Shown: one piece after another, positions 37,165-45,193 of the stretch
Layout of the letters: each line of letters begins with the position of its first letter
Position numbering within the stretch: position 1 is the stretch's first letter
Assembly (NCBI GenBank): GCA_963814975.1
Contig: CAWFFB010000012.1
Coordinates: 186,001 to 250,000 of the forward strand
Origin: CAVUXJ01 sp963814975
GTDB lineage: Bacteria > Acidobacteriota > Vicinamibacteria > Vicinamibacterales > CAVVIG01
Direction of reading: 5' to 3'
Length of the DNA: 64,000 nt
Program-made: the position numbers and the translations under genes
The notes under the pieces: generated by a model
Seen by the model: only the letters and a program-made list of their open reading frames with translations
Told to the model about the DNA's origin: nothing
The model's database searches: none

Positions 37165-37875
37165 ATGAACAGCAGGCGTGCACTATCAATGGCCTTGGTC
37201 GGGCTCATATCCCTAATGCCCCTTCAGACGAAGGGCGATGCCCAGACCCAGGAGAAGCCGATCGTGCAGATACCCCAGTCCGGGGTACCGCAGATCATCA
37301 CGATGGAGGGCAAGTTCGTCCGGGCGTCGTACAACAACGAAGGCTACGTGATCCTCGGCTACCAGGCCTCCAACCGTTCGGTCGGCGAGGAATGGATGCT
37401 CCTCGAGGTCGGCATGACGGTGCTCGACAGGACGCCGGACTACCGGTTGACCCGAGACGCCCTATCGCTCGAGATGCCTGATGGCAAGACGATCCCGTTG
37501 CCGTCGGTTGGCGAGCAGCGGGAGGGGAAGGTCCAGGCAATTCAGCAGCGGGCAAAGGTCCAGCGCGATTCGATCAACTACTTTCCTACGCGCGCGAGCC
37601 GGGCGTGCGCCATTCTTTTCTTTCCCGACCTGGGAGCTCGGGCGCTTCCCGCCGACGACGTGGAGCTCAGCAACGACCGCGCCTGTCTCGGTCGTCTGTA
37701 TTTCCATATCCCGGGCGGTATCGCATATGGCCAGCATTGGCTCAACGTGAAGTTCGCGAACAGCCTCGTGCGCGTGCCCTTTCGGATCCTGACCAAGGAA
37801 GAAGAGCAGTTCTTCTCGAAGAACTACAAGAGCATCGAGAAGCAGGTCAAAGACGCGTTCAAGGCGAAGAAGTGA
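37165..37875 (+). CDS. Secreted protein of unknown function
   Basis: The 236-residue protein starts at ATG 37165 behind AAGGAGGAG and has a signal peptide (ALSMALVGLISLMPLQTKGD). The mature part holds FVRASYNNEGYVILGYQASN, EEWMLLEVGMTVLDRTPDYR and a long C-terminal helix (EEEQFFSKNYKSIEKQVKDA). Two Cys (ASRACAILFF and NDRACLGRLYF) may form a disulfide in the periplasm. It reads as a beta-sandwich protein conserved in acidobacteria. No catalytic motif was found. Confidence 0.75.
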   Translation: MNSRRALSMALVGLISLMPLQTKGDAQTQEKPIVQIPQSGVPQIITMEGKFVRASYNNEGYVILGYQASNRSVGEEWMLLEVGMTVLDRTPDYRLTRDALSLEMPDGKTIPLPSVGEQREGKVQAIQQRAKVQRDSINYFPTRASRACAILFFPDLGARALPADDVELSNDRACLGRLYFHIPGGIAYGQHWLNVKFANSLVRVPFRILTKEEEQFFSKNYKSIEKQVKDAFKAKK

Positions 37876-38292
37876 ACTGGCCACGGGCGAGGCGTGCTGT
37901 GATCGCCAGACCCGCTTGACCTGGCAGTCTGCGATGTTCTCGGTCGCGAACGCGTCGCGATTCGTGTCAGGCGAACGAGTCAACACGTCGGAGCCGCCGT
38001 AGACGCAGGCCGCCTTCGCGATCGACCGAACCTCTTCCGGCGTGACCCCACGTCCGGTTGAAGTCGAAGTGGCGAGTTGTTCCTGGTTCTCGCCGTCACC
38101 GTGGAAACAGGAACGTCGCCACTAATCGGAACCGCCAGCTGGCTCCCCCGTCCGGACTGGCGATCGTTGGGTCGGCGGCCACCGCGAAGCTCACCGGACG
38201 GCTGCCGAACAGCGTCACCTTGGGCTCCGGGTGGCGACCTGGTTGCGGTCCCCGGAAGGGTGGATCAAGCGGAAGTCATCCAGGAGCTCGAG
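37876..38292. other. Gap with a weak coding signal on the minus strand
   Basis: On the minus strand around 37900-38050 a frame reads GVTPEEVRSIAKAACVYGGS and onward, which looks protein-like but has no start, no full domain and no family I can name. Otherwise the region is only the leader of the DUF899 gene. Confidence 0.3.
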
Positions 38293-39000
38293 ATGAACAA
38301 GGCACAAACAAGGAGCGAGCTGCGATATCCAAACGAGAGCAGAGAGTATCGCGATGCGCGCAACTCATTGCTCGAGAACGAACGAGCGCTTGTCGACAAG
38401 GTGAGGGCCGTGGCCGCGGAACGCCGCAACCTGCCTCTCGGCGGGCAATTGAAAGAGGACTACGTCTTCCAGTGGGCCAACGATGGAAAAGTGGGACAGC
38501 CGGTGAAGTTCTCCGAGCTATTTGGAGACAAGGACACGCTGCTGCTCTACTCGTTCATGTACGGCCCGAACTGGGACAATCCCTGTCCTTCTTGCACGTC
38601 GCTGGTCGATGGGTTCGATCGAACCACGTACCAGGTGACCCGACACGCGGCGTTCGTCGCAATTGCCAAAGCCCCGGCCGAACGCATCAGTGCGTGGGCC
38701 AGGCAACGTGGATGGTCGCAGATCGCGCTGGTGTCCGGAGCGGAGTCTACCTATCAAGCGGATTACAGGTGCCAGGGAGACTCTGATGACTTGCAGTGGC
38801 CCGTGATGCATGTGTTCAGGAAGCAGGATGGAAAGATCTTTCACTTCTGGGGAACTGAATCGACGTCGAATCATCTCGACACGGTGTGGACGTATTGGAA
38901 TCTCATGGACTTTACGCCAGATGGCCGTCCAGACATTCCCACACCGCCCCAGGAGTTCAGGTCCGAATTCCTGGAAACACATTATCTGAATAGACAGTAG
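38293..39000 (+). CDS. DUF899 family thioredoxin-fold protein
   Basis: ATG 38293 gives 235 residues of a DUF899 protein. It has RRNLPLGGQLKEDYVFQWAN, LFGDKDTLLLYSFMYGPNWD and the motif PCPSCTSLVDGFDRT with C-x2-C at the place of a thioredoxin active site. Later it has the conserved VMHVFRKQDGKIFHFWGTES. Such proteins are predicted to be thiol-disulfide oxidoreductases in the cytoplasm, without signal peptide. It stands alone, and the NIPSNAP-like gene faces it. Confidence 0.82.
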   Translation: MNKAQTRSELRYPNESREYRDARNSLLENERALVDKVRAVAAERRNLPLGGQLKEDYVFQWANDGKVGQPVKFSELFGDKDTLLLYSFMYGPNWDNPCPSCTSLVDGFDRTTYQVTRHAAFVAIAKAPAERISAWARQRGWSQIALVSGAESTYQADYRCQGDSDDLQWPVMHVFRKQDGKIFHFWGTESTSNHLDTVWTYWNLMDFTPDGRPDIPTPPQEFRSEFLETHYLNRQ

Positions 39001-39110
39001 AACCATGCCGCTCGCGCCGGACCGGGAAGGGAGATCATCGCTCCGCTGCTCTCCCCTGCCCAGCCCGGCGGCAACGACTGCTGCGTGTCGATGTCGGCGA
39101 CCCCGCCCGC

Positions 39111-39410
39111 TCAGCTCTCAATTCGATAGATCTCCCTCCGACCGCGGTCGACGAGGTCGTGATAATCAGCCATGGTTTTTCGGAGGGTCTCGTTGGTCAT
39201 GAGACTCTGCTCGACGGCGAAGAAATCATCGATCTTCTCGACTCTCGCCTCCGCAACGATTGTCCAGAAGGGCTCGCCCGTGACATCGGTGAGCACGCGA
39301 AGGGGTTCCCGGCCAGTTTCTTCGAGGACCGTTGAAATGGCGCGGAACTTCTCAACCATTTGGCGGACCTTCCCCGGCTTGCAGTTCAGAACCTCACGGA
39401 TTACGTACAT
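39111..39410 (-). CDS. NIPSNAP/antibiotic-monooxygenase-like small protein
   Basis: The 99-residue protein starts MYVIREVLNCKPGKVRQMVE and shows the ferredoxin-like alpha/beta pattern of dimeric NIPSNAP/ABM proteins: the beta strand PLRVLTDVTGEPFWTIVAEA, then the helix IDDFFAVEQSLMTNETLRKT ending MADYHDLVDRGRREIYRIES. A remnant of a second copy lies at 3121-3300. A ribosome site AGGAGG is at 39415-39420 on the minus strand. The enzyme activity, if any, is not known. Confidence 0.7.
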   Translation of the reverse strand: MYVIREVLNCKPGKVRQMVEKFRAISTVLEETGREPLRVLTDVTGEPFWTIVAEARVEKIDDFFAVEQSLMTNETLRKTMADYHDLVDRGRREIYRIES

Positions 39411-39565
39411 GACCTCCTCCTCTCACCCATCACCTCGAGTTCGGCACTCGCCATGATCCGGACTCATCCCGCCCCCTTCGGCCAGCCGGCTGCAGAAGCC
39501 ATCTCCGCAGTCCTCTACTGTTGGCAACTCCTTCATCGGACGCTGGACTCTTGATCTCCTCGTGA

Positions 39566-41017
39566 TCATCGCCGACGCCGCGGAAGGGTTCGAGCGACGT
39601 CGCGACCGACGATCCTTCCCGCCGCCCACCCATCTTCGACGGCGTGGACGAAATGAATTCCGCCGAAGACGCGCGAGAGGCCGGCTTCGCGCGCTGCCTG
39701 CGAAAAGCTCCTGAAGCGCCGGGTCACGCCCGGCAGTGTGTCGCTCGTCACGGCAAAGGAAACCGAGGCGCCGAATTGTGCCGTCAGCACTTCGGCGGCC
39801 GCGGCCGACGTCATGGCTGCGGCGGATGGATAGTCAGGAATCGGTGGAATAAGGAACGTCAACGGCTCGCCTGGGGGCGTCCACAGCAACGGCAGCCACT
39901 CTGGGTCTGCCTCGGTCTCGTCGTTGTCGTCCTCGCTGGCGCGGCGGATGGCCGTGTAGGGCCGCCAGAAACGGAAGTGATATTTGGCGTCGAAGCACGC
40001 AATCCCCGCATCGGCGACGGCGAAGTTCATCAGCGCCAGCACGCGCGCAGCGCGCCACGGATTTACCTGCTCCCGTTGCATCACAGTCGTGGCGATATCG
40101 TTCCAGATCGCAAATGGCTCGAACCAGAAGAACGCCGTATTGGTCTGGTCGGGCGTTCGCGACGAATCGTGAAGCCTGCCGTAGGCCTTGAGGAAGTTGA
40201 CGTCGTTTGCATAGCGCTTGCTGCGCAGCGGATCGGGTCCGTTGAGCCGGAGGCGCGCGCGGTCGATGACGAACGGGGTGAGCCGACCCCAGCCGGGAAA
40301 GAGAGCGGCGGGGCCAAGCGGCGGGGCGTCGAACGGCGGAGTGAAGTCGTAGTCGCCGGGCTTGCCCGTCGGGACGTACACCGGCTCCGTAATCGGCCCC
40401 TGTTGCGGAGGCCACGGACTCGGCAGGATGCCATCGTCAGCTCGCCGATCCAGATTCGCACGGGCAGCCTGTTGACCGAGGAGCACGCCCTGATCTTTGG
40501 CGGGGCCATCTGGCACGGCAGCCAACGTGGCGGCGTACTCTTGCTCGATTCGTGGCTGCTGATTGGGTGTCAGGGCGAGCATCACGTCGCGAGCCGCGCT
40601 CCCGACGGCAGCATCGAGCGACGCTCCAGGGGACGAGAGGGCGACAGTGTAGGGTTGATAGCGATCTTCGATGCCGTTCACGGCATCGTGAATGGCTGCG
40701 TGGAGGATTGCCATCGCGCGCGAGTCGAGGATGGGGCCAACGTCGACGGGAAAGATCTCGTTCGCGATGCGGTTCCAGTGAATGACGGGATTGCTGTGTC
40801 CTCGCTTGTCCCGAACGGACAACCTCGATTCCCCGTTCACGGCACCCGAATCAATAGTCGGTCTTGAAGCGACCAGGTTCTCGGTGGCCAACCGCTGCAA
40901 ATGGCTGCTGACGTTGCCTGTAGGACCTGGCTCCTCACGGGTCTGTGGTTTAGACGAGGCGGCAAGCATCAGGCAGCTCAAGACCAGAAGTCCTTTACAG
41001 GTTTTGTATCGTGGCAT
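39566..41017 (-). CDS. Vanadium-dependent haloperoxidase-like PAP2 protein, lacking the acid-base His
   Basis: The 483-residue secreted protein has the vanadate pocket residues of the haloperoxidase/PAP2 superfamily in order: K345 and R352 in AKYHFRFWRPYTAIRR, S398 in PDYPSAAAMTSAAAAEVL, and R449 with H455 in SRVFGGIHFVHA. Spacing agrees with the fungal chloroperoxidase set K353-R360, S402-G403-H404, R490-H496. The usual PSGH is PSAA here, so the acid-base His is Ala400. A signal peptide (LLVLSCLMLAASSKPQ) targets it to the periplasm. With that His gone it may bind vanadate or phosphate without the normal turnover, or the DNA could carry an error. Confidence 0.75.
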   Translation of the reverse strand: MPRYKTCKGLLVLSCLMLAASSKPQTREEPGPTGNVSSHLQRLATENLVASRPTIDSGAVNGESRLSVRDKRGHSNPVIHWNRIANEIFPVDVGPILDSRAMAILHAAIHDAVNGIEDRYQPYTVALSSPGASLDAAVGSAARDVMLALTPNQQPRIEQEYAATLAAVPDGPAKDQGVLLGQQAARANLDRRADDGILPSPWPPQQGPITEPVYVPTGKPGDYDFTPPFDAPPLGPAALFPGWGRLTPFVIDRARLRLNGPDPLRSKRYANDVNFLKAYGRLHDSSRTPDQTNTAFFWFEPFAIWNDIATTVMQREQVNPWRAARVLALMNFAVADAGIACFDAKYHFRFWRPYTAIRRASEDDNDETEADPEWLPLLWTPPGEPLTFLIPPIPDYPSAAAMTSAAAAEVLTAQFGASVSFAVTSDTLPGVTRRFRSFSQAAREAGLSRVFGGIHFVHAVEDGWAAGRIVGRDVARTLPRRRR

Positions 41018-41119
41018 CTTCCCTCTCCCACGCGGGACCGGGAGGTCCGCGTCGATCCGTGTTTCCTAAGCAGAAACCACGGTACGGCTCCTGCGAGCCG
41101 CGCACATCGGGGGGAACCC

Positions 41120-42763
41120 CTATTTCGCGCCGGATTCTGTCGAGGGGTTGCGAAGGGCCCACGCCACCGCTTCAGCTCGACTGCGTAGTCCGAGCTTCGA
41201 GAGGATGCGGCTCACGTGGTGCTCGACCGTTTTCGGACTGATGAAGAGTCGGTTGCCGATTTCGAGATTGGCGAGGCCGTGGCTGACGAGGTCCAGCACC
41301 TGGCGTTCACGAGAGGTCAGCAGGCCCGCAGCGCGAGGGCCCGGTCGGCTGCCCGCGCCCAGCTCTCGCAGCAGTGCCGCCGCTTGGTCGGCGTAAGGCC
41401 GCGCGTCGAGCCGTTGGAAGACGGAAGAGGCCAGCCGGGCGTCCTCCGCCGCAATCTCCCGATCGGCGACGGCGAGGACCTGCGCCCACTCGAGACGGGT
41501 GACGGCAGCGTCGAACGGCATCCCTGAGGCTTCGAAGAGCGTGCAGGCTTTCTCGAGCAGTGCTCCGGCAGCGCCGCCCGATGCGAGCTCGACGCGGGCA
41601 GTCGACAGACACGCCTGTGCATGAATGGGCGGCTGCTTCGCGCGTTCCGCGATTGTGGCCAGTCGCGCCGCGGCGGTCCGGGCAGCCTCGAACTCTCCAA
41701 GTGTCAGACGGACATCGACGAGCAGTCTGAGCAAGGGGACAGCAGGCAAGCCGTCACCGAGCGCGTCGAGTCGCCGTTCGAGGATGGCGCCAGCGAGGGC
41801 GGCCTGCCCGCGCGCCAGGTGCAGCGCCGCCGACGCCTCGGCGGCCACGCCGTGCGTCTCGAGACCAGACAGCAACTGGCTGGCCTCTTCGAACCGTCCC
41901 CGCCGCACGCAGAGGAGCGCCAGACGACTCAGGCTGTGGACCTTCTCCGCTGGGTACTTCTGCTCGACGGCGCGGAGCGCCGCCTGCAGCTCGCGCTCGG
42001 CCTCGGCCCAGCGACCGGTCGCGATGAGGACGCCGCAATAGACGACCCGGCAATAGTGAAAGATCGGCATCGAGTTGTAGCGTCGTGCGAACGCGTCCAC
42101 GACCTCGCACCACTGGACGGCGCGCGCAAAGTCGGCCGCGCGATCGCAGGCCGAGAGCATGTTGCAACACGCATCGCCCACGACAATCAGATTGCAGCCT
42201 CCCGCGGTTGCCGTGGCCACGGCCTCATCGAGCATCGCCATGCCTGCGTCCACGTCCCCCAGTGACACGCGTCCGCGCCCCTGCTCGGACAGGGCCCAGA
42301 CCTCCAGATCCAGGTCGCCGTGCTGCCGCGCGATCGCAAGGGCTTCTCGCGCGTAGTCGACTGCCGTGGCCGCGTCGGGCGTCATCTTACCGCGCAGCTG
42401 CACGAGCCAGCCGCGCTCGGCGCAGGGGCCCGCGTCTTCCAGCAACCGTTCGGCGCGTTGCAGCCAGCCATTCCCGGCCGCACCATTGCCGAGGGCCGAA
42501 AAGTAGCTCATCGCCAGCCACAGCGCGGCCCGAGCAGCGCGGCAGACATCGCCCGCTTCCTGATAGAGCATGCAGGCCCGCGTCCGACGTTCGATGCTCG
42601 GGCCAATCTCTTCGAGCCAGAACAGCGCGTCGCTCAGCCCCTCGAGCGCCGCCGTGGTTTCTTCACGGTCGAGGCTCGCTTCGAAGTGGCCACGTGCACA
42701 GGTCCAATCTCCGCGTTCGAGTGCCGCCGCACCCTCGGCTACGCGTTTGTCAACCGAGCTCAT
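41120..42763 (-). CDS. LuxR-family regulator with TPR-like region (paralogue of 5412-7046)
   Basis: ATG 42761-42763 gives 547 residues. The last 65 hold the LuxR helix-turn-helix LTSRERQVLDLVSHGLANLE, continued by FISPKTVEHHVSRILSKLGL. The rest are TPR-like helices (ERGDWTCARGHFEASLDREE, LEVWALSEQGRGRVSLGDVD). No Walker A motif. Architecture and size match the gene at 5412-7046, although the sequences are only moderately alike, so the two are old paralogues. It neighbours the haloperoxidase-like gene on one side and a transposon on the other. Confidence 0.85.
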   Translation of the reverse strand: MSSVDKRVAEGAAALERGDWTCARGHFEASLDREETTAALEGLSDALFWLEEIGPSIERRTRACMLYQEAGDVCRAARAALWLAMSYFSALGNGAAGNGWLQRAERLLEDAGPCAERGWLVQLRGKMTPDAATAVDYAREALAIARQHGDLDLEVWALSEQGRGRVSLGDVDAGMAMLDEAVATATAGGCNLIVVGDACCNMLSACDRAADFARAVQWCEVVDAFARRYNSMPIFHYCRVVYCGVLIATGRWAEAERELQAALRAVEQKYPAEKVHSLSRLALLCVRRGRFEEASQLLSGLETHGVAAEASAALHLARGQAALAGAILERRLDALGDGLPAVPLLRLLVDVRLTLGEFEAARTAAARLATIAERAKQPPIHAQACLSTARVELASGGAAGALLEKACTLFEASGMPFDAAVTRLEWAQVLAVADREIAAEDARLASSVFQRLDARPYADQAAALLRELGAGSRPGPRAAGLLTSRERQVLDLVSHGLANLEIGNRLFISPKTVEHHVSRILSKLGLRSRAEAVAWALRNPSTESGAK

Positions 42764-42978
42764 GGCTTGATTATGTGGCTGACGCGCGCGGGTGGCGACC
42801 CTCTCGTCGCTCCGGACGAGCTGTCGGCGCGAGTGTGGGACAAACTGGTTGAGGAGCGGCCGATCACCTCTGGCCCTTGAAACCGGCGGCAAATTTGACG
42901 CACGCGTTATTCGTCAGTGTGACCGGCAGACCGTAGAAGGACCGGTCGAGCCTGCACTCGTGGGGTGAACGTGGCGGT

Positions 42979-44298
42979 AACCGTGCTCCAGCGGATAATC
43001 CGTGATCGGCAAATGACGAGGCGGTACGGTGCGGCATGCAGGTGGCCACCCTGCGTGCCAAGTACGGCGCGCTGGTGCCGGTGTTCACGGAGCGGTCCCG
43101 CCGCGTTTGGGCTGCCACAGAAGCCCAGGCGATCGGTTACGGTGGCATCGCGTTGGTGGCGCGCGCCACCGGGATGGCCGAGTCGACCATCCAGCGCGGG
43201 CTGCGCGATCTGCAGGTGCGTCACCCACTGCCGCCGTCGCGCAGCCGGCGCGCGGGGGCGGAAGCGAGCCGGCGACCGTCACCGACCCGACCCTTCTGCG
43301 GAGACTTGAACGCGTTGGTGGCGCCCACGGCTCCCGGCGATCCGGATTCTCCGCTGCGCTGGACGAGCCGAAGCGTGCGGACGTTGGCCGTGGCGCTGGA
43401 CGGGCTGGGCCATCACGTCAGTCACGCGGTGGTCGCGGAGTTGCTGCACGCCCTCGGCTACAGCCTCCAAGGCAACGTTAAGACCCGCGAGGGTCGCCAG
43501 CATCCCGATCGGGACGCGCAATTTCGCTACATCGCCCAGGTCGTTCGCCGGGGGCAACGACGACGGCAGCCGACCATTTCGGTCGACACGAAGAAGAAGG
43601 AGCTGGTCGGCGACTTCAAGAATGGCGGGCGGGATTGGCGCCCGGCGAAGACGTCCCAGCGGCTCCGCGTCCACGATTTCGTGATCCCCGCCACCGCGAC
43701 GCAGGGCGGTAAAGCAATTCCGTACAGCGTCTACGATCTGCAGCGCGATGAAGGCTGGGTGAGCGTAGGCATCGATCACGACACGGCGAGTTTCGCGGTC
43801 CAGGCGATCCGTCGCTGGTGGCGTGTAATGGACGGCCCGTATACCGTCACGCGGAGTCGCTGCTGATCACCGCGGATGCCGGCGGGAGTAACGGCGCCCG
43901 CCTCCGGCTCTGGAAATGGGAACTGCAGCGGCTGGCGAATCGCACCGGGCTCACCATCACGGTGTGCCACTTTCCGCCGGGCACGAGCAAGTGGAACAAG
44001 ATCGAGCATCGCCTGTTCTCACACATCGCGATGAACTGGCGCGGGACACCGCTCGTGAACCTCGCTACGATCGTAAGCCTGATTGGCGCGACGCATAGCC
44101 GATCGGGGCTGCGCGTCCGATCAGAGCTGGATCGCGGCCACTATCCGAGCGGCGTCGCCGTGACAGAGATCCAGATGGCCACGGTGCGCCTCGAACGGCA
44201 TCGCTTCCACGGCGACTGGAATTACACGATTCACCCGGCTACGACACGGTGACATCGAGTACTTGTTTCCTGACGGCTCCAACCGTGCTCCAGCGGAT
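42979..44298 (+). mobile_element. ISAzo13-like insertion sequence
   Basis: The transposase at 43036-44252 is bracketed by two copies of AACCGTGCTCCAGCGGAT (42979-42996 and 44281-44298) in the same orientation. The right copy runs into the perfect palindrome CCAGCGGATC-5 nt-GATCCGCTGG (44290-44314), so an inverted relation to the left copy also exists. The exact ends and any target-site duplication remain uncertain. Confidence 0.6.
43036..44252 (+). CDS. ISAzo13-type transposase, frameshifted
   Basis: The N-terminal part has a helix-turn-helix (LVARATGMAESTIQRGLRDL). The DDE region follows: TISVDTKKKELVGDFKNGGR, GIDHDTASFAVQAIRRWW, then LLITADAGGSNGARLRLWKW, and CHFPPGTSKWNKIEHRLFSH with the late acidic residue. 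At 43830-43831 one more G in ATGGACGG would read RWWRVMGRPVYRHAESLL and join the two halves. All catalytic acids are present, so with repair it would be a complete transposase of about 405 residues. Otherwise the shift could act as a programmed or inactivating change. Confidence 0.75.
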
Positions 44299-44299
44299 C

Positions 44300-44777
44300 A
44301 TCGCGATCCGCTGGGCCTCGGGTATTCGAGCTGCATGGCGGCGAAGTCGGTCGTGCGCGATCCGTAGCGGACGGTGATCCCGTGAAGCGCTTCGTCCAAG
44401 GCTCTGGCCGGTTGCCGATCCCCGATCGCCGGAAGCCGCTGCTTGGCCGGCCAGTTCGAGGCGACCTGATCGGGGAGAACGCGGAGGCCGTTGCGGGTCT
44501 GCTGAGCACCATCGAGTGCGGGAAAACGTCGCCGCGCGTGACCGGTACGTTCCGTGACCACGCGTCCGCGACCAGGGCGAGCGACACTTCGTCAACACCG
44601 GGCGTCAGCTCGATACCGGTCGGCTCGCAGGGTGGCGAGGAGGGCCGGACCCACAGTGTCGTACAGCATGGCCGCCAGAAATGCCCCGAGAACGTTGCCC
44701 ATCGGACTTGCCAGCGAGTCTGGCGAGCGATGTTCGACGTGCTGATTCGTACGACTAACCTTGCGTCGAGGTCCCAC
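44300..44777 (-). pseudogene. Unrecognised degraded gene beside the insertion sequence
   Basis: Protein-like sequence passes through several minus-strand frames: GNVLGAFLAAMLYDTVGPAL, then ELTPGVDEVSLALVADAWSR and DVFPHSMVLSRPATASAF, then ARALDEALHGITVRYGSRTT followed by DFAAMQLEYPR. The pieces look like one protein of about 160 residues with two or three frame changes. I cannot name its family. The left end meets the insertion sequence, which may have truncated it. Confidence 0.35.
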
Positions 44778-45193
44778 CGATCAGCTGTGTCCGCTGCGGT
44801 TGCGCGGTGTACCGCCGCGCTTGCCAACGGGCTCCCGAACGATTAACTCTTGAGAAGCAGGCGCGATTAGCCGAGCGGGGATATCACGCCGCACGCACGC
44901 GCGCCGCAGCGCTTTCGGTTAGTTGCGCACGCTGCCATCGATTCCGCCGTCCTGATCGTGTTCCGCCATCGGAGGCACAATGGACAGCCAAGAACCAGAC
45001 ATCACACGCAACCCGCCGCGTCAGCCCACTCGATCGAACACCGACCTCCCTTAGTCAGGCCGAACTCCCGCCCTGCTCGTCCAGGCAGATGCGTTGGGGG
45101 CGATCGCCTGCATTCACTACCCCGGCCTGCGAGCAGCCCATTACCTCCGATGTAATTGCGGGTCCTCCGCGGTCACGACAGCTCCGTGTCCAC
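44778..45193. other. Gap without a recognisable gene
   Basis: Open frames exist on the plus strand but carry no motifs. No repeats were seen apart from the insertion-sequence side. Confidence 0.45.

Noticed and set aside
39644..40867. Plus-strand open frame of 407 codons opposite the haloperoxidase-like gene
   Set aside because: The minus strand carries a clear family with ordered ligand residues; the plus-strand reading is Arg/Gly-rich without domains.
43036..44252. Programmed frameshift in the transposase
   Set aside because: No slippery A6-7 or similar signal at 43830; one base in a G run repairs it, like other genes in this window.
44382..44846. Plus-strand frame of 154 codons right of the insertion sequence
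   Set aside because: The protein-like signal is on the minus strand (degraded gene); this frame has no motif.
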